Shown here: positions 8,624 to 17,047 of the stretch, one piece after another
Layout: every line of letters starts with the position of its first letter
Position numbering within the stretch: the first letter of the stretch is position 1
Origin: Verrucomicrobiales bacterium
Lineage (GTDB): Bacteria; Verrucomicrobiota; Verrucomicrobiia; Verrucomicrobiales; DEV007
Assembly (NCBI GenBank): GCA_012960505.1
Contig: DUBC01000007.1
Location: forward strand, 186,001-250,000
Reading direction: 5' to 3'
DNA length: 64,000 bases
Notes under the pieces: model-generated
What the model saw: only the letters and a program-made list of their open reading frames with translations
Told to the model about the DNA's origin: nothing
Database searches by the model: none
Made by a program: the position numbers and the translations under genes

Positions 8624-11600
8624 CGCTTCAGCGTGAGGTTTTTTGTTCCTGCCTGAACCTTTTGTTCTCTTATTTTTCCGTCCGGCCAGTGGACTGTTAA
8701 GGTTGTGTTTTTTCTTGGCATAGCAAAGAACAGCACCGGGGCGGACTGTGAGAGGTATCCTGATCCGAGGTAGAGCTCGGCGGACTGTATTGGATTGGAG
8801 TTTAATGTAAGCTTGATGCCTGGCATTACTGGTAGTCGGACGGAAAGAATGCCGGGCGCGGTTGATTTGAAGCTGCGCACCCGGTCACTGTTTATTCCAA
8901 TGTGCAGGTCCGGGAGGCTGTCTCCGTTTGTGTCAGACAATGTGGCCGACGTGGCATCACCGGAAACCGATATGCCGCTCTGAGCCGACCTGATTGCATT
9001 AAATTTTCCATTTCCCATTCCAGTCATCAATAATGAGATGCCTCCATCCATACGTCCCGTTTCGGGTTGCGGGCTAAAAAAATTCTGTGCGATGACGAGG
9101 TCCGGGATCCCGTCACCGTTGAATTCACCGGAGACGATTCCGAATCCAGGAGCTATCTGGGCAAGGCGGGGGAACGGGTTGAATTTAAATCCTGCCTTCC
9201 CGTCATTGACCAGCAAACCACTTTCTAGGGCACGAGTCTCGAGCTGTATTGCGCGATCGAGTAGCTGAGGACTATAGATGTCTTTCAGCTCGGATACGGC
9301 GAAGGAGCGATAAGTGTCGAATTTATTCCCCAGTGAAGGGATTGCTCGGGTTGAGCAACTCCGTCCTCTGATCGGGTAGCAGATTGTTCCTTCAAACTCG
9401 GCTTCCACCAGTCGTTTTTTCCGGGAACTGTCAAATTCTCCATAGTAAAGCAGTATCGGGCGTTCTGCGCTGGCATGATACTTGGTGTTGAGTCCAAAAT
9501 TGGTAACTGCGTAGTCCATGTCGCCGTCACCGTCAGCGTCCGTGCCGGTGATCCCGTTCCACCATCCGGTCCTTTCGGCTAGACCTGCCTCTATGGTGCG
9601 GTCTTCGAGTTTACCCTCAAAGTTCAGATACAAGGCGACAGAACCCCACTCCCTTGTTAACAGCAGGTCAAGCCAACCGTTATTATCAGCGTCAGACCAT
9701 ATTGCTCCGGTAACCATGCCGGCTTCTTTTAATGTTGGAGCTAATATAGTGGTCTTATCTATAAAGATTCCCTTCCCGTCGTTAATTAGAAGTCGGCTCC
9801 CTGGTGCCATAGGATATTGGCTGGGGATTACACGCCCGCCGACGAACAAATCAAGATCACCGTCGCGGTCGAAGTCCGCAGCACAGGCCGGTCCACTGCT
9901 GACGGGCGGGCCAGGGATCGACGCAGGTGTCCGGTTGAAGTAACCACTGCCATTATTCATGTAGAGCCGGTCTGAATAGATTTGGTGGCCGGGAGGAGCC
10001 TCAACACCGCCACTGGCTACAAACAGGTCCAGGTCACCGTCACCGTCGGCGTCGAAAAACAGCGTTGCCATGTCCTCAGCACCCCGGTCAGTGATCGACG
10101 CGGTCCAGTTCTTAATCTGCCGAAAAGAATTCCCCTCGTTAATGTGCAGCTGACCCATATATCCACAGCCTCCACCTAGAAAAAAATCATCATCGCCGTC
10201 ATCGTCGACGTCACCCCAGGCGGACCCGGGCCCGAGGAAGGACAACTTATTAGGCAAAAGCGGTTGGAACTGGAAGTCGTTGAATTCCTGTTCTCCATGC
10301 ACAGCCATTTTCAGGGACGGAGTCTTCTTAAACAAAGGATCAGGTTTTTGAGGTGGTTTTCCTATAGGATCACCGCTTTCCATTATTGTGTAGAGTGTAT
10401 CAGCTTTGAGTTTTCGTAGTTCCTGTCGCACTCCACTTGGCCAGTGAATTGTCAGGAGGTCGATCTGCCGAGCATCTTTGAGTCCGAAGTGTGCCAGTGG
10501 CTCATCGCCGGACTTGAATCCTGAGAGTGGTCGCAACCATCGCTGCTGAATTCGTCCGTTAATTTCTGCTTCTAACCGGGCACCGAACCCGGAGCGGTTG
10601 CTACGGGTTCCGACAAGACGCACTGAGACACGCCTGCCTCCACCGAGATCATTGCGATACAGAGTCACAGGTTCGTCCATGTTCACTACTACAAGGTCAG
10701 GATCGCCGTCCAGATCAAAGTCAGCTGTTGCGGCGGCGTAGCTGATACCCACGTGCGCCAGTCCCCAAGCCTTAGAGACATCACGAAGGTTTAATTCACC
10801 GACATTGTGGAAGGCTAGGTTTTGTTCCTTGCGCGGCGGAGTGTTTTCATAAGGAATCCATTCACTGCGGCCAATGAATAGTTTTTTAGAAAAAGGCAGG
10901 TCCGAATTGTTAAAGTTTCTGGTCATTCCGTTGGAAAGGAACAGATCGTCACGACCATCACCATCGAAGTCAGCGAACTTCACCGCCCAGGTCCAATCTG
11001 AGTCCGCAATTCCAGTCAGATAAGCCGCTTCCATCATGCGTCCGGTGCCGGTTCCGAGGTAGAGCGCGTTGCGCATATACTGGCGCGGGTCGGTTGTTGT
11101 CACCCATAACCTTGTTCCCATTGCTCCCATGGTGGTCTTGTCCTTGTAATGGGTCGTGCCTGACATGTCGGCGGCGAGCAGGTCCGGCCAGCCATCGCCA
11201 TCGATGTCTGTAGAATCCGCTCCCATCGAAAACCAAGCTGTATGTGGCAGAACCTGTGCGGTAACATCAATGAAAGTTCCGTCCTTTTCGTTATGATAAA
11301 GAGCATCGGGGTCATCAAAATCGTTGGAAACGTAAAGGTCCGGCCAACCGTCCTTGTCATAGTCCCACCAGGTTGCGGCGAGTCCATGGTGAGGGTTACG
11401 GGTTATTCCAGATTCCTTGGACACATCGATGAATTTGCCATTGTCGTTGCGCAGTAATCGATCGGACCGAGGCACGATGTTAAGGGTTCGTTCTCCCAGG
11501 GGAGTTGTAATGAACCGGAAATACTTCTGTTGTTTTGGGGTCAGTTCCTCAGGTTCAGTGGATGGAAAACCTGTTGCTGAGTAATAACGGTTCGTCAGTA

Positions 11601-12246
11601 AGTAAAGGTCCAGATCGCCGTCCCGGTCGTAATCACAGAATGCAGGAGCCAGCGAGGCGTCAACGAGATCAAGACCAAATTCCGCAGCATTCTCAGTAAA
11701 AATCCCCTTCCCGTTGTTCAAATGAAGTGTGTTTGGAGAATCATAATTGGCAATGTAAACGTCCAAGTCTCCGTCATTTTCAATATCAATCAGAGTCGCT
11801 GCAGAGGCCCAGTTCCCTTTCCCTCCAAGATTGGATTTCATGGTTGCGTCCTCGAAGCGAAAATCTCCCTGATTGCGGTAAAAGCGGTTTTTCTGATCGG
11901 TTCCGGCAAAAAACAGGTCCGGTCGATCGTCACCATCTAGATCTCCCGCAGCCACTCCACCGCAGGCGAACCCACTCACGTAGAGATGCTTATTAGGGGA
12001 AGAGAGATTAATTGAATAATTTAGATCAAGACCACTGAATTCTGCGGGCAGCGCGATGAACTTTCCGGATGCCGGAGACCCAGAGGATTGCAGAGGTCGG
12101 GCTGTTAAGATTTCTGCTGTCTGCTTAACATTTCTTTGATCTTGTTTCTCTGCCTGTTGTAGCTTGCCGTTATCAGTTGACTCTGATTGCCTGCCACACC
12201 CCACAACAAAGAGCAGAGAAACAACGGCAAGCGACAGGTGGCGCAT
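8620..12246 (-). CDS. FG-GAP/VCBS and ASPIC/UnbV-domain lipoprotein (CRTAC1-like)
   Basis: I start this 1208-residue protein at the ATG at 12246 because it gives a lipoprotein signal, MRHLSLAVVSLLFVVGC, with the lipobox cysteine at residue 17; an upstream ATG at 12285 would add 13 residues that spoil the signal. Many FG-GAP/VCBS repeats are visible, each with a DxDxDGxxDLxxxN calcium loop (for example DYDRDGDLDLYLLTNR and DIDGDGWPDLLAADM), in two blocks around a UnbV domain (about residues 550-640, with FGARLEAEINGR and HWPSGVRQELR). The C-terminus carries a second short UnbV-like piece (HWPDGKIREQ). This is the CRTAC1-like architecture abundant in Verrucomicrobiota, Planctomycetota and Acidobacteriota. 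Probably a membrane-anchored surface propeller; ligand unknown. Confidence 0.9.
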   Translation of the reverse strand: MRHLSLAVVSLLFVVGCGRQSESTDNGKLQQAEKQDQRNVKQTAEILTARPLQSSGSPASGKFIALPAEFSGLDLNYSINLSSPNKHLYVSGFACGGVAAGDLDGDDRPDLFFAGTDQKNRFYRNQGDFRFEDATMKSNLGGKGNWASAATLIDIENDGDLDVYIANYDSPNTLHLNNGKGIFTENAAEFGLDLVDASLAPAFCDYDRDGDLDLYLLTNRYYSATGFPSTEPEELTPKQQKYFRFITTPLGERTLNIVPRSDRLLRNDNGKFIDVSKESGITRNPHHGLAATWWDYDKDGWPDLYVSNDFDDPDALYHNEKDGTFIDVTAQVLPHTAWFSMGADSTDIDGDGWPDLLAADMSGTTHYKDKTTMGAMGTRLWVTTTDPRQYMRNALYLGTGTGRMMEAAYLTGIADSDWTWAVKFADFDGDGRDDLFLSNGMTRNFNNSDLPFSKKLFIGRSEWIPYENTPPRKEQNLAFHNVGELNLRDVSKAWGLAHVGISYAAATADFDLDGDPDLVVVNMDEPVTLYRNDLGGGRRVSVRLVGTRSNRSGFGARLEAEINGRIQQRWLRPLSGFKSGDEPLAHFGLKDARQIDLLTIHWPSGVRQELRKLKADTLYTIMESGDPIGKPPQKPDPLFKKTPSLKMAVHGEQEFNDFQFQPLLPNKLSFLGPGSAWGDVDDDGDDDFFLGGGCGYMGQLHINEGNSFRQIKNWTASITDRGAEDMATLFFDADGDGDLDLFVASGGVEAPPGHQIYSDRLYMNNGSGYFNRTPASIPGPPVSSGPACAADFDRDGDLDLFVGGRVIPSQYPMAPGSRLLINDGKGIFIDKTTILAPTLKEAGMVTGAIWSDADNNGWLDLLLTREWGSVALYLNFEGKLEDRTIEAGLAERTGWWNGITGTDADGDGDMDYAVTNFGLNTKYHASAERPILLYYGEFDSSRKKRLVEAEFEGTICYPIRGRSCSTRAIPSLGNKFDTYRSFAVSELKDIYSPQLLDRAIQLETRALESGLLVNDGKAGFKFNPFPRLAQIAPGFGIVSGEFNGDGIPDLVIAQNFFSPQPETGRMDGGISLLMTGMGNGKFNAIRSAQSGISVSGDATSATLSDTNGDSLPDLHIGINSDRVRSFKSTAPGILSVRLPVMPGIKLTLNSNPIQSAELYLGSGYLSQSAPVLFFAMPRKNTTLTVHWPDGKIREQKVQAGTKNLTLKR

Positions 12247-12359
12247 ATTAGAACTATCAGAGGTAGAAACAAAAAAGACCAACACTTTACGGGTTCAACT
12301 CAATCCATTATTGTTAAAAATACAATTGAGGCATGAAAAATTTAATGTTTGTATGCTTA

Positions 12360-12378
12360 GTGGTAAGTAGCCATTTCG
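12360..12378. repeat. 19-bp exact repeat, copy 2
   Basis: Same 19 bases and orientation as 6175-6193. Here the minus-strand ATG is followed after five codons (MATYH) by a stop, so it encodes no gene. It lies about 115 bases upstream of the lipoprotein start and looks like a recombination or duplication scar. Confidence 0.65.
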
Positions 12379-12414
12379 GGGGCACCTATCTCCCTGGCAA
12401 TCTTGGTATAGCTT

Positions 12415-12786
12415 TCATCGCGTTGCGGTCTGTGTCTGCTCCCCGGCTTTGATCTGGAAATATAGGTTTCTCGGCGCGCTCTCGTAGTATCTGTCGAGGG
12501 CCGGGCACAACCAACCCTCCATGCCATTCTCTTCCCACTCATAGGTGTTGCCCGGGGGATCTTCACGCTTCCAGATGAGGCGGGCGGTGTGCCCGGGGAA
12601 TGGATCGCCCGAGAAAAGGCAAATGAAGCCGTTTTCCGCGTTGGGGATGTCTTCGGTGATGACGTCGAGAATGGTGTCCATGCCGGCGACGAACGCCTCG
12701 CGTTCAAGGTCAACGGCGGGATCATCAAAGACCCACTGACCGTGGTATTTGTAGGGCCTTATTACGTTTATCTGGTTGCTGTTCAT
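12415..12786 (-). CDS. DUF6717-like small cytoplasmic protein
   Basis: About 123 residues from the ATG at 12786 (MNSNQINVIRPYKYHGQWV); an upstream ATG at 12834 would add 16 residues of low-complexity sequence. The INVIRPYKYHGQWVFDDP start, the EAFVAG core and a WLCPALxxYYxxAPxxLYFQ end fit the DUF6717 family as I remember it (function unknown). There is no signal peptide or membrane segment, so it is probably cytoplasmic. A 123-codon frame at 12357-12728 on the same strand overlaps it but is compositionally a frame shadow. It sits just left of the tRNA-Arg fragment, at the edge of the possible integrated segment. Confidence 0.65.
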   Translation of the reverse strand: MNSNQINVIRPYKYHGQWVFDDPAVDLEREAFVAGMDTILDVITEDIPNAENGFICLFSGDPFPGHTARLIWKREDPPGNTYEWEENGMEGWLCPALDRYYESAPRNLYFQIKAGEQTQTATR

Positions 12787-12837
12787 TTCAGTCTTTCTTC
12801 TATTGTTGTTCCTGTCTTGTCCGGGGTAGGTCATATC

Positions 12838-12889
12838 TTAGCAGTACACCCACTAGGAATCGAACCTAGACCTACGGTTCCGGAAACCG
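12838..12889 (-). repeat. tRNA-Arg 3' fragment, attachment-site-like direct repeat
   Basis: These 52 bases match 14813-14864 with one mismatch (C at 12871 for T at 14846, in the tRNA variable loop). They cover tRNA nucleotides 28-72 (anticodon loop, T arm, 3' acceptor strand) plus seven bases beyond the 3' end. The D arm and 5' acceptor strand are absent, so it is not a working tRNA. The copy has the same orientation as the intact gene, as expected for the displaced end left by a tRNA-targeting integrase. Confidence 0.85.
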
Positions 12890-13052
12890 AATAATGCAAT
12901 GTTAGTATTGCTTGTTGGTACATATTTTAAAGGGTTAAGGGAGATTGTTGGGATTTTGTTGATGGTCGGTGTGATGAAATGACCGCTTACTTAATGAAAG
13001 TTGTTTTGCACCCTCCTCATCAGCCCTTGAGTAGGCGTAATGATTTTCGCGA

Positions 13053-14657
13053 CTACACTTTCAACAAACGTTTGGCCTCCTCATATCCCGGCGCGCGGTG
13101 GCCGGAGCCCTTGCCGCGATTATCATCGACGGTGAAACCGTAGCAACTCGCGGTAACGCGTGCCAGGGAGACCATTTGCCGCCATCGGAAGGCCTTGCGG
13201 ATGGTGGTGAACTCCTCAGTCGCGGTGCGGTAGTATTTCTCCGCGTGCAATCGACCATCCTCGCTGGTGCCGAATTGGATCAACACGTTCAACAGCGGGC
13301 GTTGTGCATGGCCCAATTCGCCATAACGATGCACAAGCGCGCAGGCGCGCAGCTGATTGTTCTCGCGAATGGCGCCATCCAATTCGCGCAACAGCGCCTT
13401 GGGCGTGGCAGCCTTCACGTGCTCCAGCTGCACGGTTTGCGGGAAGGGATTCTGGCGATGGCCCTGTAGCTTGTCGCCCTTCGGCCGACTGTGGCTGTTC
13501 GAGACATTTTGAGCGGCGATGATTAACCCCGTCACCGCATGGCGATGGCTACACACCCGCGCGATGTTGCGCCAGGCGTTGATCATGTCGGAGGCGTGAA
13601 CGCCACGCGAATCACCGTGTGTGCGGCGGCCGTAACCCTCCCAAACCTCGACCTGCCGGAGGATGAGCTGGTTGGCCGCCAGAGAGATGGCCTCGCCGAC
13701 GTGCTCGGGCAGAATGCCCTCGGCCAAAGCCGCCGCCGTCGACTCGGCTGCCTGGTTCGAGTCCAGCGTGAGAATGTTCAGGGCAAATTTATCCACCCAC
13801 GCATCGTCCGCCTTGCGCTTGCCAGCGGGATGACTGAGCAATTTGTATTCATCGAGCAGCTTCGGAATAAACGCGCGTCGGCGCTCCACCGTCCGATTCG
13901 TGCCCCGTGAATTATGGCCGGCGCATTGGCGTACAGACTGGCGCAGAAACGTTAGCGCATGCTCTTTGCCCGTCAACTCCAGCACGTCCCACGCGCGCCA
14001 CGGCATCACGATGGTGTGCACGTTGTGGTTGTCCTCCACGTGATGCAACACACCGTTGAACGCCGACTCAAGCGACTGTTCCGCCAGTGCAGCGAGTAAT
14101 TTCTCGGCCTTGGTCTTGTCCATGGCATTCGTGGCCGCACGCAACTGTTGCGCGGCTTTGTCGATCGCGGTCTCTGAAATGTCAAAGGAAATCTTGGCGG
14201 CCTTGACCGGCTTGAGCACATCCTTCGCATGCCCGCCAGTTTTCCCCGTGTAAAAGGAATTGCGATAGAGCACCTTCAAAACCGGCAACGCTTCCTGCCC
14301 CTTCGGCATTTCCTTTGACATGTCAAACGCCGGCGCCAGCGCCATGAAGGTGTGGAAGCCGTGATAATTTTCGCCACCAAACGTGCGCGCATTGGCCAGC
14401 GCGCCAGCGGCGACCAGTTGCCTCAATGGCACGCCCGCGTTGAGCTTGCCAACGAGCGCAGTCAATATTTTTGGGGTCGGGGTTTCCTGCATTAGCCCAA
14501 CCAGTGGCTCAAGCTTGCCGAACAATAGTCGAGGGTCGTCCTCGGCGGCATACGCCGTGGACACGCCTAGGTCACTGGCCAGCGACGTTCCCAAGCTGGC
14601 CACCAGCATACCTTGACCAACATCAGAGAGAAATTCGCGCCGGGAGTGGATATTCAT
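13053..14657 (-). CDS. Tat-exported protein of unknown function
   Basis: About 534 residues from the ATG at 14657, chosen because MNIHSRREFLSDVGQGML starts a twin-arginine signal (SRREFL plus a hydrophobic stretch to about residue 36); the ATG at 14696 only adds an unlikely leader. The rest is mostly alpha-helical by composition with many His, Arg and Ala residues (GGENYHGFHTFMALAP, HHVEDNHNVHTIVMPWRAWD). The clustered histidines suggest a metal or cofactor site, but I cannot name a family with confidence. Tat export implies folding in the cytoplasm, often with a cofactor. One sampled 60-base line (13501) is 58% G+C against 42-45% in sampled lines to the right. It is the only gene between the intact tRNA-Arg and its fragment. 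Confidence 0.7.
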   Translation of the reverse strand: MNIHSRREFLSDVGQGMLVASLGTSLASDLGVSTAYAAEDDPRLLFGKLEPLVGLMQETPTPKILTALVGKLNAGVPLRQLVAAGALANARTFGGENYHGFHTFMALAPAFDMSKEMPKGQEALPVLKVLYRNSFYTGKTGGHAKDVLKPVKAAKISFDISETAIDKAAQQLRAATNAMDKTKAEKLLAALAEQSLESAFNGVLHHVEDNHNVHTIVMPWRAWDVLELTGKEHALTFLRQSVRQCAGHNSRGTNRTVERRRAFIPKLLDEYKLLSHPAGKRKADDAWVDKFALNILTLDSNQAAESTAAALAEGILPEHVGEAISLAANQLILRQVEVWEGYGRRTHGDSRGVHASDMINAWRNIARVCSHRHAVTGLIIAAQNVSNSHSRPKGDKLQGHRQNPFPQTVQLEHVKAATPKALLRELDGAIRENNQLRACALVHRYGELGHAQRPLLNVLIQFGTSEDGRLHAEKYYRTATEEFTTIRKAFRWRQMVSLARVTASCYGFTVDDNRGKGSGHRAPGYEEAKRLLKV

Positions 14658-14762
14658 GATTTTATTGGAGAGGGGGTTTTGGTGGAGGCAAGTCAAGTCC
14701 GTAGGATCGGCCAGTCCTTGGTTTCATGTTTGAAGTGTATCCCGTGGACAGCGTTGCGCCAT

Positions 14763-14786
14763 AAAAAAAGTTGCACTTGAGTGCAA
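14763..14786 (-). terminator. Rho-independent terminator of tRNA-Arg
   Basis: On the minus strand TTGCAC/GTGCAA form a perfect stem around a TCAA loop (14771-14786), extendable by one pair, followed by C and seven T residues (14763-14769). It lies 33 bases beyond the tRNA 3' end, in the right orientation to end tRNA transcription and insulate the Tat gene downstream. Confidence 0.8.
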
Positions 14787-14812
14787 ACGTCTAACTACCA
14801 GTTGCTGTTATA

Positions 14813-14864
14813 TTAGCAGTACACCCACTAGGAATCGAACCTAGATCTACGGTTCCGGAAACCG
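14813..14864 (-). repeat. Attachment-site-like repeat inside tRNA-Arg
   Basis: This is the intact-gene copy of the 52-bp direct repeat found at 12838-12889. The distance between copies is 1975 bases. It spans the anticodon loop to just past the 3' end, the usual crossover zone of tyrosine integrases. Confidence 0.8.
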
Positions 14865-14891
14865 TTGTACTATCCATTATACTATGGGTGC
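14820..14891 (-). tRNA. tRNA-Arg (anticodon CCG)
   Basis: The 72-nt cloverleaf reads from G1 at 14891. The acceptor stem GCACCCA pairs with TGGGTGT (G-U at the first pair) and the discriminator is A at 14820. The anticodon arm ACGGT-TTCCGGA-ACCGT gives anticodon CCG, reading CGG codons. The T arm is CTAGG-TTCGATT-CCTAG. No CCA is encoded. The gene marks the boundary between GC-richer accessory DNA to the left and AT-rich housekeeping DNA to the right. Confidence 0.95.
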
Positions 14892-14987
14892 ATGTTATAT
14901 ATTTAAGCTAACTACAAAATAGTCTAAATCAAGATTGAGCGATACCTCTAAAACAATACCTTTACACATTCTAAAAGAGGAGATTTA

Positions 14988-15764
14988 GTGCCGATTCCCA
15001 TTATGTCTAAAGCTAAAGACATTATAGTAATCAAGTTTGGTTCTGGTATTCTGACTCGACCAGATGGAATTGCGCTTGATGATAGTCAATTTGACGGTCT
15101 CGTGACTGCAGTTTCCAATGTACATTCCATGGGAAAGCGACCCGTTATCGTTTCGAGTGGAGCTGCCGCTGCCGGCATGATGGCTTTCGGTATTAAGGAG
15201 CGGCCTGACGATTTGTCCGAACTTCAGGCCTGTTGTGCCGTGGGGCAGGCTCGGTTAATGCACTTTTATGAAACGCTATTCCGTCAATACAGTTTAAATG
15301 TTGCTCAGCTTCTTTTGACAAACGAAGACTTCTCTACTCCAAATCGAATCTTAAATGTTACTAATACATTTGAAAATCTACTGAGGCACGACGACGTCAT
15401 TCCTATAGTTAATGAGAATGATTCGGTTGCTACTGAAGAGTTGAAATTTGGTGATAATGATTCACTCTCAGCGTCGCTCTCTATTTTGATAAGGGCCTCG
15501 TTACTAATAATTTTAACCGAGGTTGATGGGTTGATGGACGAAGATGGAAATTTAATATCTGACATTAGTGACATTGATGAGGTTTCTCAACACGTAAGGA
15601 GTGAAACTGGATCTTATTCCGTTGGTGGAATGTCCACGAAACTTGAAGCGTTAGGTATGGCGGCAAATTCTGGGGTCCCTGCCTTGATTGCTAATGGGAG
15701 AAATTTCGAACAACTTCCTGAACTAATAAACGGTGGTGGTCTATGTAGTAGAATAACAATTTAA
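14988..15764 (+). CDS. proB: Glutamate 5-kinase
   Basis: ProB phosphorylates L-glutamate with ATP, the first step of proline synthesis, in the cytoplasm. The N-terminus has [14 protein letters not shown] (lysine/glycine ATP-binding region), followed by [10 protein letters not shown], the NENDSVA motif and FGDNDSLSA, all typical amino-acid-kinase-fold signatures of Pro[10 protein letters not shown] lies near the end. At 258 residues it lacks the C-terminal PUA domain of the 367-residue E. coli enzyme, as in other short ProBs. I use the GTG at 14988 because AGGAG (14978-14982) is five bases upstream; the ATG at 15003 has no such site. It is followed after two bases by proA. Confidence 0.93.
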   Translation: MPIPIMSKAKDIIVIKFGSGILTRPDGIALDDSQFDGLVTAVSNVHSMGKRPVIVSSGAAAAGMMAFGIKERPDDLSELQACCAVGQARLMHFYETLFRQYSLNVAQLLLTNEDFSTPNRILNVTNTFENLLRHDDVIPIVNENDSVATEELKFGDNDSLSASLSILIRASLLIILTEVDGLMDEDGNLISDISDIDEVSQHVRSETGSYSVGGMSTKLEALGMAANSGVPALIANGRNFEQLPELINGGGLCSRITI

Positions 15765-15766
15765 AT

Positions 15767-17032
15767 ATGAGTGAGGACATTAAAGACAAGATTGAAAATA
15801 TGGGTGCTGCAGCGTTGTCTGCTTCGAGGGTGCTTGCAACTTTAGGAACGGATAAGAAGAATCAAATACTGTTGGCCATGGCAGACAAGTTGTTGAGCGA
15901 TTCAGATTCAATAATTGAAGCCAATAAGGTAGACATTTCTGCAGCGGAGGAAAATGGGCTAACGAATGCTATGATTGATAGGCTCAGGCTAGATGAGTCC
16001 AGAGTCGAAGCCATCGCTGACAGTATACGTCAAGTCGCATCATTGCCTGATCCTGTTGGCCAGATAATGGATGACTGGGAACGACCAAATGGTATGCAAA
16101 TCAGGCAGATCCGCGTCCCTATCGGGGTCATTGGAATCATTTATGAGTCTAGACCTAATGTTACTAGCGATGCTGCTGTTCTATGTCTAAAAACCGGCAA
16201 TGCAACGATATTACGTGGAGGTAAAGAATCGATTCATTCGAATAAGGCTATTGCTGCTTCCTTGCAAAGTGGCGGTGAGGTTGCCGGACTGCCGAAAAAT
16301 TGCATTCAACTTATTCCGTTCACGGAGAGAGAAAGTGTTAATCATCTTGCGCAAATGGACCAGTACTTAGATCTGATTATACCCCGAGGAGGTGCAGGGC
16401 TCATTGAAGCGGTCGTTTCAATGGCTAGGATGCCAGTCATAAAACATTATGATGGGATTTGTCATTTGTATATTGATGATGAATGTGATTCAGACATGGC
16501 ACGAAAACTTGTCATTGATTCCAAGACTCAGAAACCAAGTGTCTGTAACGCACTCGAAACTCTTTTAGTTTCAGAAACGATCGCTGAATCATGGCTCCCA
16601 TTAATTGCAGCAGATTTAATCGAAAAGGATGTTGAGCTTCGTTGTGATGAAAAATCACTAACTATTATTGGGGATTCAGCGCTTGCTGCTAAAGATGAGG
16701 ATTGGAGAGCTGAATATTTGGATCTGATTCTATCAATTAAGGTAGTTAAAGATATTAATGAAGCGATTGATCACATTAATGAATATGGCTCACACCATAG
16801 TGATTGCATTGTAACTGGATCAGATAGAAAAGCCCAACAATTCATGAGTGAGATTGATTCGGCGACAGTTTTCTGGAACGTTTCTACCAGGTTCAGTGAT
16901 GGTGAGGAGTTTGGGTTTGGAGCTGAGATTGGAATCAGCACTGATAAGCTTCATGCTAGGGGCCCTATGGCATTACGTGAACTTACATCTTATAAATACC
17001 TGATCACTGGTAATGGCCAGACTAAGGCTTGA
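15767..17032 (+). CDS. proA: Gamma-glutamyl phosphate reductase
   Basis: ProA reduces gamma-glutamyl phosphate to glutamate semialdehyde with NADPH, the second proline step, in the cytoplasm. The 421-residue length is standard. Signatures seen are VPIGVIGIIYESRPNVTSDA, LRGGKES, and the catalytic cysteine region KTQKPSVCNALETLL (about residues 246-260). The C-terminal FGFGAEIGISTDKLHARGP is the family's nucleotide/substrate loop. The start lies two bases after the proB stop, so the genes form a proBA operon. The 3' end faces mnmH with only 15 bases between. Confidence 0.95.
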   Translation: MSEDIKDKIENMGAAALSASRVLATLGTDKKNQILLAMADKLLSDSDSIIEANKVDISAAEENGLTNAMIDRLRLDESRVEAIADSIRQVASLPDPVGQIMDDWERPNGMQIRQIRVPIGVIGIIYESRPNVTSDAAVLCLKTGNATILRGGKESIHSNKAIAASLQSGGEVAGLPKNCIQLIPFTERESVNHLAQMDQYLDLIIPRGGAGLIEAVVSMARMPVIKHYDGICHLYIDDECDSDMARKLVIDSKTQKPSVCNALETLLVSETIAESWLPLIAADLIEKDVELRCDEKSLTIIGDSALAAKDEDWRAEYLDLILSIKVVKDINEAIDHINEYGSHHSDCIVTGSDRKAQQFMSEIDSATVFWNVSTRFSDGEEFGFGAEIGISTDKLHARGPMALRELTSYKYLITGNGQTKA

Positions 17033-17047
17033 TTTACCGTAATGGTA

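Noticed and set aside
12357-12728. 123-codon minus-strand frame next to the DUF6717-like gene
   Set aside because: Overlaps the better-supported frame at 12415-12786 and has proline/serine-rich shadow composition.
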